A DNA stretch of 64,000 bases, from positions 1 through 64,000 of the forward strand of contig CAZSHG010000018.1 in assembly GCA_964606695.1 (NCBI GenBank), written 5' to 3'. The notes under the pieces were generated by a model. The model had not been told where the DNA came from, searched no databases, and was given only the letters and a program-made list of their open reading frames with translations. Source of the stretch: CAZSHG01 sp964606695 [NCBI: uncultured bacterium] (lineage in GTDB: Bacteria > UBP14 > UBA6098). The position numbers and the translations under genes were made by a program. Below, one piece after another: positions 16,804 through 25,911 of this stretch; positions within the stretch are counted from its first letter, which is position 1, and each line of letters opens with the position of its first letter.

Positions 16804-18762
16804 TTATTTAATGTAAACGGCTTTCCTGACTTCTATTTCTGCAGCTATCGAGGATTTCACGAAGTATATTCCGCTCACGACACACGGGGAAGGTTTCCAG
16901 ACGTGGATTTGTGTTTCTACCTTTCGTAAGGTCGCTGGCGATTTCAGTTCATCGATCTTAACGCCGAGGATATCGTAAATTTCGATTTTCGCGTTTGCAG
17001 GAGATTCGATTTCAATTGCCGCATTGAATGGATTCGGCGATATCCGTAAGGATATTTCTTCCGGGAAATCTGTCTCGGTAACCGCGGCGGTAGGATCGTA
17101 GGTGAAGGTTCCGCATATCGCGTTTCTGTGGTCGAAGAGGATATATTCAACCGTGTCCGGCACGCGGAAGCGCTCGTATGAAGTTCTTGCGTCCACGGAG
17201 AAAACGACTTCCCACGTTGAATCCGGCGCGTTTATCTCCAACGGGACGGGCATTGTAAAAAGCGTGCACATCGGCGCAGATTGGGTTTGCTTGAGCCAGA
17301 CGTCGATGAACCATCCGAGCGAATCCTGGCGCGACTCGATATAGAAACCGTATTTCGGGTAACCCTGGCTGTAGATCCACTGATCCATATACCAGCCCCA
17401 ATCGTCGCCGGTGAAATCTTCGAGGGCAAGCTGGAGAGAATCTGTAACGACGGTCTTGTAAGCGAATTGGTCGAAATAATAATGCAGAAAATCGAAGAAA
17501 TCCTCGTCGCCGATTATCCACCTCAACATGTGCCACCAGGAGGCCGCTTTATTATAAGGAATATAGGACAGATAATTTTCCGGATCGTATATCGGAAAAT
17601 CGTCATAATAAGTTGCGTAAGTGCGGTAATTGCTCTCGATATTGGTCATGTATGTTTTAGCCGCGTCCTCGCCTTCGGTATGTTCGACCCAGAGGACTTC
17701 GGAATATACCGCGATACCCTCGTTGAGCCAGAAATCCGCCCATTCGGCTATTCCGATACAATCTCCGAACCATTGGTGGGACATCTCGTGCGCGACGACC
17801 TCCTCGTAAGTGCGAGTTCCTGTAACCAGGCCATCACCGATATTGGGAAGCATCTGGTGTTCCATGCCGCCCATGCCACCCCATACGGCCATCGGCGTGA
17901 CCACGCAACCGGCTCTGGTAAAAGGATAATCGCCGAAAAGGGAATCGTAAAGCTCGATCATCTGAGGGATGCGCGCGAAATCGTATTCCGTGTCTGTCGG
18001 GTCGGATGGATAGGCGTAGGATTTTACCGGCAGGGAACCGCCCAGCGCGGTGGTCTCGATTGCGGCGTAATTGCCTGCGGCAAAGGAGATGTTGTATGTG
18101 CAGACGGGATCGTCGTAGCGGAAGGTCCAGACTACAATAGTCGAGTCACCCAGGGATGTTGTGCTATCTATCAACTCTCCCCCTGCGGCAACTGTCACCT
18201 CTTCAGGGGTAGTGATTTTCATAGTGCAGGTTGCCCGGTCGGCGGGATGATCGATGCATGGGAATACCCTTCGAGCGAGAGATGGCCAGAAAAGGGTGTA
18301 AACAACAGGGCCATCCGGAGAAATATCCCTGTAAATTCCGCTCGAAAAAGCCAATGATGGTATAAAAAAGGCTAATCGACAGGTGTCGCCGATAGAAGAG
18401 GCGGTATCTATCGATGTATTAATCGAGATAATACTATCCTGGAAGTTGACGTCAACTAAATGCCAGGCATGATCCAGGTAGTAAGTTCCATAACTCCATT
18501 CAGAATCGAGTTCTCCGTATTCGAAGTCGAAAATGAGGACGGTATCTTCGTTTAATTTCACGTAATCGATAGTAGTTTGAATTTCGGACAATGCGTTTGT
18601 GTCGGGGTCGATTCGGATTTCGAGGTTATATTCGACGACATCAATCTGCCTCGCTTCGAACGCCGGCGAGGGACGCGGGGTGTCGGTGATGTCCATGTAT
18701 TCCAGCGGATAAGCCAGAACTGAAAGGACGAGTAGCGCGAAGGTAATAGTTCCGTATTTCAT
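16804..18762 (-). CDS. Secreted M1-family aminopeptidase with type IX tail
   Basis: A 652-aa gluzincin. The zinc site is HEMSH (His325, Glu326, His329) with the third ligand Glu348 in LNEGIAVYSE, the exact HExxH-18-E spacing of M1. The exopeptidase motif reads GGMEH, in place of the more common G(A/G)MEN. Start at 18762: AAGGAG precedes this ATG and a signal peptide follows (YGTITFALLVLSVLAYP); an upstream in-frame ATG lacks both. The C-terminal 85 residues are a type IX domain (RISPNPFNAAIEI, SGIYFVK, RKAVYIK). It should trim peptides at the cell surface or outside. Aminopeptidase activity is inferred from the family. Confidence 0.93.
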   Translation of the reverse strand: MKYGTITFALLVLSVLAYPLEYMDITDTPRPSPAFEARQIDVVEYNLEIRIDPDTNALSEIQTTIDYVKLNEDTVLIFDFEYGELDSEWSYGTYYLDHAWHLVDVNFQDSIISINTSIDTASSIGDTCRLAFFIPSLAFSSGIYRDISPDGPVVYTLFWPSLARRVFPCIDHPADRATCTMKITTPEEVTVAAGGELIDSTTSLGDSTIVVWTFRYDDPVCTYNISFAAGNYAAIETTALGGSLPVKSYAYPSDPTDTEYDFARIPQMIELYDSLFGDYPFTRAGCVVTPMAVWGGMGGMEHQMLPNIGDGLVTGTRTYEEVVAHEMSHQWFGDCIGIAEWADFWLNEGIAVYSEVLWVEHTEGEDAAKTYMTNIESNYRTYATYYDDFPIYDPENYLSYIPYNKAASWWHMLRWIIGDEDFFDFLHYYFDQFAYKTVVTDSLQLALEDFTGDDWGWYMDQWIYSQGYPKYGFYIESRQDSLGWFIDVWLKQTQSAPMCTLFTMPVPLEINAPDSTWEVVFSVDARTSYERFRVPDTVEYILFDHRNAICGTFTYDPTAAVTETDFPEEISLRISPNPFNAAIEIESPANAKIEIYDILGVKIDELKSPATLRKVETQIHVWKPSPCVVSGIYFVKSSIAAEIEVRKAVYIK

Positions 18763-18791
18763 GATATTTCTCCTTAAAATGATACCGATAC

Positions 18792-18819
18792 AATATAATC
18801 GATTGCTGGATATATTCAA
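18792..18819 (-). promoter_or_regulatory. Promoter of the M1 peptidase operon
   Basis: Minus-strand TTGAAT (18814-18819), 16 bp, TATATT (18792-18797), 30 bp ahead of the ATG. Confidence 0.55.
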
Positions 18820-18827
18820 GCTTTCGT

Positions 18828-18856
18828 TTGACTAATGCTAAGAAAATCGGCATATT
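18828..18856 (+). promoter_or_regulatory. Promoter of the 18879 gene
   Basis: TTGACT (18828-18833), 17 bp, CATATT (18851-18856). It lies back to back with the M1 promoter. The TTG at 18828 opens the reading frame in silico but is the -35, which supports the later ATG at 18879. Confidence 0.5.
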
Positions 18857-18878
18857 TAGCAAAACAAAGGGAGACGAT

Positions 18879-19511
18879 ATGAAATATATATTCATACTTC
18901 TGGCCGCGTTCGGCGCATTAGCGCAGGGAGTTAATCTTTACGGCGGCGGGGACGTTCTCGACGAGACGCCGATTTACGACATGCCGGAAGAGATGACATT
19001 CGAGGAATACCGCGATGCCAACCGTCGGATTTCGGTTGGTTTGATGATGATGTCGATTCCGGTGCCGGGGATGTTGCATTTTTACGCGGCCGAGAACACT
19101 AAAGGCTGGCTATGTGTCGGCGCGACGGGATTGGGGCTGGCGTCTGTTATTACCGGCGTCATGCTACGCGGCGACGAGGAATGGCCGGATTCCGATTATG
19201 AAATCGAGATTATCGACGGAAATCGGTATGAGAAGGTGCCTATTAAGATGACCGACGACGAGATCGAATACGAGCTTCGTAAACAGAAATCGGAGGAACC
19301 TATTTCCACCGGCGGCGCTGTATTGATGGGGTTCGGTGGAGTGCTCATAGTGGGGCAGTTGGTTTACGACTGGCTGGACGGAATCCACACTATCGAATAC
19401 AAACGCGACGCGGTGCGTTATAAATACGGTATCTTGGAGGGCAGAGAAGCTTCATTAACTCCGCGCATTTCGCCGGAGGGCCGGTTTGGATTAGCTTTGC
19501 AAATCGAGTAA
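18879..19511 (+). CDS. Exported hypothetical membrane protein
   Basis: A 210-aa protein I do not recognise. The ATG at 18879 follows AAAGGGAGA and opens a signal-like stretch (YIFILLAAFGALAQG). Two further hydrophobic segments follow: about residues 58-90 (PVPGMLHFYAAENTKGWLCV and on, a pattern seen in small FCB membrane proteins with PGxGHFY-type starts) and about 147-170. A charged region between them (EIEIIDGNRYEKVPIK) is probably soluble. The next gene starts 4 bp on and is also exported, so the two are probably an operon. Confidence 0.65.
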   Translation: MKYIFILLAAFGALAQGVNLYGGGDVLDETPIYDMPEEMTFEEYRDANRRISVGLMMMSIPVPGMLHFYAAENTKGWLCVGATGLGLASVITGVMLRGDEEWPDSDYEIEIIDGNRYEKVPIKMTDDEIEYELRKQKSEEPISTGGAVLMGFGGVLIVGQLVYDWLDGIHTIEYKRDAVRYKYGILEGREASLTPRISPEGRFGLALQIE

Positions 19512-19514
19512 AAA

Positions 19515-20132
19515 ATGTCAAAGAAACTCGTAATAATTATAACTATCGCACTTTACGCAATTTCAGCTACAGGGTTTCAGCGGCAATTGGAGATAGGAGT
19601 CGCCGCGTTAAAGGGCACCGGGGCGTCGATTACTGCTATCGCCGAGGAGGAATCCGGCGGGTTCGAATGGGCGGAATATCGGCCATATTACAGCCTTTCG
19701 GGCAGGTTTTTCATTCGGGATTACGAGGACGAATATGGCACTTACACTCTGGCGCAGATAATCGGTTCGGCGGGGAATATCGAGTTCATCGAAGGTGCGC
19801 TTCGATTCCAGGCCTCGGCTGGCGCACATATTTCGCGTATGGAGGGCGGTTACGAATATGTCGATTTTGTCGTCGGAGCCAGGATTACTTCGGATTGCAC
19901 GTTTTTCCTCGATAGGTCCTGGGTTATTTTCGACGGCGCATTGCTGACAGAGAGCAAGGTGATGGTTGGATGGGGGGAATTGCGGTTTTACCCACACCGG
20001 CAGTTTGGTATAGGGTTTCGAATCGATTACGACGGCGATCTGGATACATATGGCGAAGCGCCGATCCTGGACGACCCCTGGAACAACGGTTTAAACCTGG
20101 AAATCACAGCGACATGGATTTTGAATGTCTAA
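19515..20132 (+). CDS. Exported beta-rich hypothetical protein
   Basis: A 205-aa protein with a signal peptide (LVIIITIALYAISATGF). The mature part is alternating strands with many aromatics and glycines (YYSLSGRFFIRDYEDEYG, FRIDYDGDLDTYG, LEITATWILNV), ending in a hydrophobic strand as outer-membrane barrels do. No family recognised. It is 4 bp downstream of another exported gene and converges on fxsA with no gap. Confidence 0.65.
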   Translation: MSKKLVIIITIALYAISATGFQRQLEIGVAALKGTGASITAIAEEESGGFEWAEYRPYYSLSGRFFIRDYEDEYGTYTLAQIIGSAGNIEFIEGALRFQASAGAHISRMEGGYEYVDFVVGARITSDCTFFLDRSWVIFDGALLTESKVMVGWGELRFYPHRQFGIGFRIDYDGDLDTYGEAPILDDPWNNGLNLEITATWILNV

Positions 20133-20570
20133 TTAGAGACGTTTCCCCGAATCGAGATGTTCGCGCGTCTCAGGTTGGTCCGGTTGAATTACGATAATCT
20201 CCTCTAAATCGTATTTCTTTTTAAGATAGGCCTTGACCGCCTTGAGTAGCAACCTTCTCGACTGCGGGATGAGCAGGATAAAGCCGAGGACGTCCGTAAC
20301 CACTCCGGGAGTGAGCAGGAAGGCACCACCTATTAAAATCATGACGCCCTCGACAATTGTATCGCCGGGAAAACCTCCGCGCGAGAGAGAATCCCGGAAC
20401 TTCCGCCACGTTGCCGCGCCCTGCCATTTGAGTAGATAACTTCCTACAATGCCTGTAACGACGATAATCCCGATAGTCGGCCATGTTCCGATGGCCTTGC
20501 CGATTTCTATCAGCAGGGCCAATTCGCATATGGGGATGAGGATAAATAGTATCAGCAATTGGAAAAACAT
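20133..20570 (-). CDS. fxsA: FxsA family membrane protein
   Basis: A 145-aa cytoplasmic membrane protein of the FxsA family, named from Escherichia coli, where overproduction relieves phage exclusion by F factor; its normal role is unclear. Signatures are LILFILIPICELALLIEIG, the TGIVGSYLLKWQG loop, and GGAFLLTPGVVTDVLGFILLIP. Membrane spans lie at about residues 2-22, 28-46 and 73-105. The C-terminus is basic and soluble. There is no Shine-Dalgarno, and a TTGACA-17-GATTAT promoter ends 6 nt from the ATG, so the mRNA is probably leaderless. Confidence 0.92.
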   Translation of the reverse strand: MFFQLLILFILIPICELALLIEIGKAIGTWPTIGIIVVTGIVGSYLLKWQGAATWRKFRDSLSRGGFPGDTIVEGVMILIGGAFLLTPGVVTDVLGFILLIPQSRRLLLKAVKAYLKKKYDLEEIIVIQPDQPETREHLDSGKRL

Positions 20571-20576
20571 GAATCA

Positions 20577-20605
20577 ATAATCATATCTTGCCGGCCGTTT
20601 GTCAA
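20577..20605 (-). promoter_or_regulatory. fxsA promoter, apparently leaderless
   Basis: Minus-strand TTGACA (20600-20605), 17 bp, GATTAT (20577-20582). Exactly 6 nt separate the -10 from the fxsA ATG, the same spacing as at 12424-12459. Confidence 0.5.
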
Positions 20606-20643
20606 ACGGTTTCGAGATTCCAGCCGATAATTCGTTTTGTGTC

Positions 20644-20671
20644 TTGAAAAAAATCGTCGCGCGTTTATATT
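20644..20671 (+). promoter_or_regulatory. Promoter of the subtilase gene
   Basis: TTGAAA (20644-20649), 16 bp, TATATT (20666-20671), 30 bp ahead of the ATG at 20702. Confidence 0.6.
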
Positions 20672-20701
20672 TAGGGGGATGATTCAAACTAAAGGAATAT
20701 C

Positions 20702-23700
20702 ATGAAACATACTATAATTGTCTTCCTGATAACGACTTGCATTGGAATTTTGGCCGGTTCACCGGATCCGCATGTCAATTTGATACTAAAACATCCGGCG
20801 TTCCAGAGCAAGACGGGACCACAATCTCCTTTCGTGCAGGATAATTTTTCCATCTCGGAGGGCAGAACTGACGTCATCGTTTCTCATAGGCCCGGATGGA
20901 CTCCCCTGTTTAATTCGCGAGTCTCCTATGATAGAAACGGTCTGGCGATTTTGAATATCGAACTCGGTGAACTTCCGGCACTGGTTCACGACGCAGACGT
21001 GTTTTGGGTGGAGGCCTCCAGCAGGTGCGCACCTTTATGCGACGTCAGCGTGCCGGAAACGGGAGCACCCTCGGTGTGGATTTCACCCGAAGGCGGCACG
21101 GGCGAGGGCGTAATTGTGGGCATTCTGGACACGGGTATCGATTTTTACCATACCGATTTTCGGGACGAATACGGCAACGACAGAATTCTGGCAATATGGG
21201 ATTTGACGGTCGAGGGCGACGCCCACCCCGACGGTTTCGATTACGGGATGTTGTGGACTGCGGATGACATCATCGAACGAACCTGCACCGAAGAGGATTA
21301 TTACGGTCACGGAACTCATGTAACCGGTATCGCGGCGGGTTACGACAGCGTTTTCATGGGGATGGCACCCGGCGCGGATATCGCGATGGCAAAGGCGGGG
21401 AATTATTATTTTTACAGCCATAATATCGCCAACGGATTCGCGTGGTTGACCGACCTCGCGAACGACGAGGGCAAACCGATTTGCATAAATTTATCGATAG
21501 GCGGCAGTTACGGTCCCCACGACGGGTCGCTATTATATGAAAGGGTAATGGCGAATCATACAGGCCCCGGCAAAATAGCGTGTATTTCAGCAGGAAATTC
21601 GCGCGGGTATAATCGCCATTATCAATGCGATATTACGCCATCTGTAGGCGATACTTTGCACGTCGAAGTCGATCCCTATTCCTCACCAGGTGCGTTAAAT
21701 GATTATCTCTTCATTTCCGGGTGGTATAATGGCGATGATTCGGTTGTCGTAAATATCAGGTCTCCGCACGGACACGACTACGGCCCGATTTACCCCGGCG
21801 ACGAGGTGGTTTTCAATTCGGACGGCGACGGTTTTGTCTGGCTGGACAATTCCAGTTTCGGGCTAGCGCCTAACGGCGACAGGTGCTTTACGTTTGTGAT
21901 CTGCGACGTCGAAGAGGACGAACCTCCCGCGGCCGGCGAATGGAGTATCATCTATTCCGGCGAGGGAACCGTCCACGGGTGGCTTTATGCCGGTTCGATC
22001 TCGGCTTATATCCTCGAAGACGACGTCTCGGATTCATATATAGTCGGTCCTCCGGGGACGATGCCGGAGGCAATTACGGTGGCGAGTTACGCTACTAAAA
22101 ACAAATGGCTCAACGAATGGGGCGATACCTCGGCGCGAAGCTGGATCGACCTCGAAGAACTTTCCAGCTTTTCCAGCCCGGGACCGGCACGCGACGGCAA
22201 CCTCAAGCCGGATATAACCGCTCCGGGGCAACTCATTGGAGCCGGGAGATCCTCAAGCGGGGTGTTTTCCGGGTGGTGGAGCACTTTCGACGGCGAACAC
22301 ACCATGATGCAGGGAACTTCGATGTCGTCGCCGCACGTAACAGGCGCGGTGGCCCTGCTGTTGCAGGCCGACCCGACGTTGACGCCCAACCGGGTGCGCG
22401 AGCTTTTGGCTTCCACCGCTACGGTAGATTCATTTGTTGGCACGGCACCGAATTACGATTGGGGCGCGGGCAAATTAAACATCGGCGCGGCTTTCGAGGA
22501 GCTGTCCCCGCCCGACGCACGGTATCTGGTCAATGGAGAAACGCATCCTGATACTGTCTTTATCCTCATATCAGATAGCTATTATTCGACTCTTCCGCAC
22601 GACGTTTCGGAGGTAACCGTCGGGGTCAATGTAGTTTCGGGTAGTGGCAATTTGAAAGTGCGATACGGCGAACCGGCGACGTTCACCTCTTACGACACTT
22701 CCCTTTCGATTGCCGCCGGGTTAAACGAGTTGATACTCGACGGGGAGACGACTGTTCCGGCGGAAGGGGGCGATATTTATCTTCGGGTGGAATGCCTGGC
22801 TATCGCGATGCCTTATGATATCACGCTGAATTGGTCGAGCGATTATTCCGGAAACACTATCAACAGTATCGTGCAGACCGCGCTGGACACAATTTATATC
22901 GAGTTCGCGGAACCACCGGACTCCTCGGTTACGGATTTGTGGCACTGGGCTATAACAGCCGAAGACGACACAATCGAGATAACCTGCGCAACGCTAGACG
23001 GCGATGAGCTTACCTTTGGTTTGGATGAAGAAATCGCGGTAGGCAGTATCGTGCTTGCGCACTGGCATGGCATCGCCGAGTTATTCGATTCCGGATTCGA
23101 GAGGGTGGAGACGTTGTGGCCGATCCACGAGGGAAACATATACCACGACGAGGTTTGGGTGGACACAACGTGGCCTCATTATCTCGGATACACGACGGTA
23201 AAACCGAGCGGTAGTCTAATCATTATGCCCGGAGTCGAAGTTTACGCTCTGGATTGGACTTCTCGGCTGGTCATCGAGGGGGAAATAGAAATCCAGGGGA
23301 CACGAGAAGAACCTGTGCAATTCGGGGTCAGAGAACCTTACGGCCATTGGCGCGGAATAACTTTCAAAGGCAATCGGTCTCCGAGGAGAATCGACAATAT
23401 TGCAATAGAGAAAGCCGATACCGCGATTAATCTCGCCGGAGGGGTTCTCGAGCTTTCCAACGTGGAAATTCGGGACGTTAGCACTGGAATATTAATATCG
23501 GGCAACGCCGATATAACCGCAAGCCAGCTTTTAGTTTACAATCTCAACGATGAAGATGCCGATATAACGGAGCTTTCCGCAATCTGGGCGCTGAATGCCG
23601 ATGTCGTTGACATTACAAACGCGACTTTCGACAGCATTTATTACGCCGGGATTTCGGTTGATACGGTGGAAAATCTCGATGTCGTAAATGCGATTTTCAT

Positions 23701-24235
23701 GCGTTGCGGCGCGGGAGTGGATATCCGCGATATCTGGCCGGCGGAACTGGACTACTGTTGTTTCCACGATAACGGCGTGGATACATGGGGTCCGATAGAC
23801 GTCGGCGCGAACGTGATTTACAACGATCCGACGTTCGTCGGCGGGACGCCCTTCGATTATCATCTACAATCGGGAAGCCCCTGTATCGATACCGGCGACC
23901 CCGGCATTCTGGATTCTGACGGCACGCGAAGCGATATGGGTGCCTACGGCGGGGATTACACGTCGATTGGTGAGGATAATCGCGATTTGCCGGACGAATA
24001 CTCGATTCGGGTTTATCCTAATCCTTTCAACTCGACCTGCCGCCTGGAATTCGGTGGAAAGACCGCCGTTGTCGAGGTTCACGATATAACAGGCCGGCTT
24101 GTGAGTTCAATCGATATGGACGAAAAGGCAATATGGGACGGAAAAGACTCGCACGGCATCGAAGTCCCGTCTGGGATTTATCTATTCAGAGTCGTCGGGC
24201 GAAACGAAATCGCGAAAGCTATTTTGTTGAAATAA
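20702..24235 (+). CDS. Secreted subtilisin-like (S8) protease with type IX tail
   Basis: An 1177-aa exported serine protease. Signal peptide at residues 1-19. The S8 triad is complete: Asp143 in GILDTGIDFYH, His203 in YGHGTHVTGIAAG and Ser540 in GTSMSSPHVTG, with the oxyanion Asn in CISAGNSRG. About 200 residues inserted between the His and Ser blocks look like a jelly-roll insert. After the catalytic part come beta domains and a right-handed parallel beta-helix-like region (about 850-1050, repeated short I/V-rich turns). The end is a type IX domain: IRVYPNPFNSTCRLEF, VHDITGR, GIYLFR, KAILLK. The stop codon shares its A with the next start (TAATG). A surface or released protease; substrates unknown. 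Confidence 0.94.
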   Translation: MKHTIIVFLITTCIGILAGSPDPHVNLILKHPAFQSKTGPQSPFVQDNFSISEGRTDVIVSHRPGWTPLFNSRVSYDRNGLAILNIELGELPALVHDADVFWVEASSRCAPLCDVSVPETGAPSVWISPEGGTGEGVIVGILDTGIDFYHTDFRDEYGNDRILAIWDLTVEGDAHPDGFDYGMLWTADDIIERTCTEEDYYGHGTHVTGIAAGYDSVFMGMAPGADIAMAKAGNYYFYSHNIANGFAWLTDLANDEGKPICINLSIGGSYGPHDGSLLYERVMANHTGPGKIACISAGNSRGYNRHYQCDITPSVGDTLHVEVDPYSSPGALNDYLFISGWYNGDDSVVVNIRSPHGHDYGPIYPGDEVVFNSDGDGFVWLDNSSFGLAPNGDRCFTFVICDVEEDEPPAAGEWSIIYSGEGTVHGWLYAGSISAYILEDDVSDSYIVGPPGTMPEAITVASYATKNKWLNEWGDTSARSWIDLEELSSFSSPGPARDGNLKPDITAPGQLIGAGRSSSGVFSGWWSTFDGEHTMMQGTSMSSPHVTGAVALLLQADPTLTPNRVRELLASTATVDSFVGTAPNYDWGAGKLNIGAAFEELSPPDARYLVNGETHPDTVFILISDSYYSTLPHDVSEVTVGVNVVSGSGNLKVRYGEPATFTSYDTSLSIAAGLNELILDGETTVPAEGGDIYLRVECLAIAMPYDITLNWSSDYSGNTINSIVQTALDTIYIEFAEPPDSSVTDLWHWAITAEDDTIEITCATLDGDELTFGLDEEIAVGSIVLAHWHGIAELFDSGFERVETLWPIHEGNIYHDEVWVDTTWPHYLGYTTVKPSGSLIIMPGVEVYALDWTSRLVIEGEIEIQGTREEPVQFGVREPYGHWRGITFKGNRSPRRIDNIAIEKADTAINLAGGVLELSNVEIRDVSTGILISGNADITASQLLVYNLNDEDADITELSAIWALNADVVDITNATFDSIYYAGISVDTVENLDVVNAIFMRCGAGVDIRDIWPAELDYCCFHDNGVDTWGPIDVGANVIYNDPTFVGGTPFDYHLQSGSPCIDTGDPGILDSDGTRSDMGAYGGDYTSIGEDNRDLPDEYSIRVYPNPFNSTCRLEFGGKTAVVEVHDITGRLVSSIDMDEKAIWDGKDSHGIEVPSGIYLFRVVGRNEIAKAILLK

Positions 24236-25239
24236 TGGAAATTCTCGCGTTGGCATTGATTTCCGGGGGGTTGGACAGTATTCTCTCTGCGAAGATTATG
24301 GCCGAACAACCAGAATTGAAGGTGATCGGGTATCATTTCAATCACCTTTTCGAACCTGATAGCCGCCCCGACGGCCTCTCCCCCGCCGAACACGCGGCCT
24401 TCGAGGTCGGCATTTCGATAATCGAAGACTCTGACGACCGGGGATTCCTGAACATGATTATTTCGCCGGAATTGGGACGCGGCAAGGGCGCGAACCCATG
24501 CAGGGACTGCCGGGTATTTATTCTGAAACGTGCGGAACGAATGATGAGACTGGTCGGTGCGAAATTCCTGATTACCGGCGAAGTTATCGGGCAAAGACCG
24601 ATGAGCCAGATGAAAAATTACATCAATCAGATTGAGAAGACAGCGGGACTGCGCGGCTACATCGTGCGGCCGTTATCGGGGAAACTGCTTCCGACGACAA
24701 TCCCGGAGGAACGCGGATGGATCGACCGCAAGAGTTTACTCGACCTGAGCGGACGGAGTAGAAAACCACAGATGGCGCTCGCGGAGGAATACGGAATCGA
24801 AGATTATCCGACCCCGGCCGGAGGATGCCTTTTGACCCAAAAGGCCTATTCCGCACGGTTCTTCGATGTTCTTGAAAACGAGAGAGAAGTACCCCCCTTC
24901 GATATTAAAATAATGGGGTTGGGCAGGTTCTACAGGCTTCCGGGCGGATTACGACTCATAATTCCACGGAATCAATATGAGAGCGAAAAAATCTGCGAGT
25001 TGGCTCGCGGAAAAACGTGGGTAATTTTCGCGGACGGAATTCCGGGGCCTTTTTCAGCCATAAATAGGGAACCGTCGGAAAAGGAGAGGAAAAGGGCGGC
25101 GTCGCTGGTGGCGGCTTACGGTAAGGCTTCGGAACGTGAATCGGTTCGGATCGTTATCGAATCACCGTCGGGAGAACCTGAGATTATCGTGGTTGAACCG
25201 GCGAATAAAGAGGATTATCGAGATTACCTAATCACCTGA
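24235..25239 (+). CDS. PP-loop ATPase, ThiI/MnmA-like tRNA thiolation type
   Basis: A 334-aa cytoplasmic protein. The N-terminal PP-loop (ISGGLDSILSAK, residues 7-18) activates by adenylation, as in tRNA thiolases. A Cys pair follows in NPCRDCRVF (about residues 88-95) and another conserved Cys in PAGGCLLTQ. The last third (from about residue 222, IMGLGRFYRLPGGLRLIIPRN) resembles the small NFACT-R-like RNA-binding domain found fused to such ATPases. I infer a tRNA or RNA sulfur-transfer role; the substrate is not known. The start at 24235 overlaps the protease stop by one base, so the two are coupled although unrelated in function. Confidence 0.82.
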   Translation: MEILALALISGGLDSILSAKIMAEQPELKVIGYHFNHLFEPDSRPDGLSPAEHAAFEVGISIIEDSDDRGFLNMIISPELGRGKGANPCRDCRVFILKRAERMMRLVGAKFLITGEVIGQRPMSQMKNYINQIEKTAGLRGYIVRPLSGKLLPTTIPEERGWIDRKSLLDLSGRSRKPQMALAEEYGIEDYPTPAGGCLLTQKAYSARFFDVLENEREVPPFDIKIMGLGRFYRLPGGLRLIIPRNQYESEKICELARGKTWVIFADGIPGPFSAINREPSEKERKRAASLVAAYGKASERESVRIVIESPSGEPEIIVVEPANKEDYRDYLIT

Positions 25240-25803
25240 CTCCCAGGTGGTGCGCGGATTTTCCCTGAAAGCGATTTCTGAAAGGTTCTTTCGTTTCGGT
25301 TCGCGGGTTTCCAACGGCTCTTCCGGCCATCCGACCGCGAGCATTGTAATTACTTTCCAGGTTTTCGGCAAATCGAGCAATTTGGAGATCTTCTTATCGG
25401 ACACCCATCCTATCCAGCATGTGCCCAATCCCATTTCGGCTGATGACAGGACTATATGTTCGGTGGCAATTATAACGTCCATCACCGCCAAATCTCCGGG
25501 GATGACTTTTTGCGTCGCTTTATGATAAATCGCCTGCGGCTCCGCGCAACAGACTATCACGCATGGCGCTTTTTCGATAAAACCTATTACCGGCCGCGAA
25601 ATAAACGGCCCGCATTTCGATAGCCTCTCGATTGTTTCTTTATCCCGGACAACCACGAACCGCCAGCATTGAGTGTTATTGCTACTGGGAGCCAGTCGCG
25701 CGGCTTCGAGGATCGTCTCGATTTCAGAATCGGTAACTTCGCGCGAGCTGTATTTTCGCACACTTCGCCGCTTTTTGATTATCTCATTCAAAGTCGATTT
25801 CAT
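25228..25803 (-). CDS. Nitroreductase family protein
   Basis: A 191-aa FMN-dependent nitroreductase-fold protein. Hallmarks are the N-terminal KKRRSVRKYSSREV, where the Arg residues bind FMN phosphate, APSSNNTQCWRFVVV (residues about 38-52), and MGLGTCWIGW with the second FMN contact. It could reduce quinones, nitro compounds or flavin-linked substrates; the physiological substrate is unknown. It overlaps the end of the PP-loop gene convergently by 12 bp. The C-terminus (NPRTTWESGD) matches the common tail of this subgroup. Confidence 0.92.
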   Translation of the reverse strand: MKSTLNEIIKKRRSVRKYSSREVTDSEIETILEAARLAPSSNNTQCWRFVVVRDKETIERLSKCGPFISRPVIGFIEKAPCVIVCCAEPQAIYHKATQKVIPGDLAVMDVIIATEHIVLSSAEMGLGTCWIGWVSDKKISKLLDLPKTWKVITMLAVGWPEEPLETREPKRKNLSEIAFRENPRTTWESGD

Positions 25804-25856
25804 TTCTATTGCTGTTCTTCTTTTTAAGATTTAAGTCGAAATTCTCAACTATATTA

Positions 25857-25885
25857 TTGACATTTGCGTTCTTTCGCAATAGTTT
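25857..25885 (+). promoter_or_regulatory. Weak candidate promoter for the 25912 gene
   Basis: TTGACA (25857-25862), 17 bp, TAGTTT (25880-25885). The -35 is perfect and the -10 poor. Confidence 0.35.
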
Positions 25886-25911
25886 TAGGTAAAATACGAA
25901 CCGGAGGAAAA

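Noticed and set aside
17281-18357. A 358-codon plus-strand frame opposite the M1 peptidase
   Set aside because: The minus strand carries the complete zinc site; the frame has no start context.
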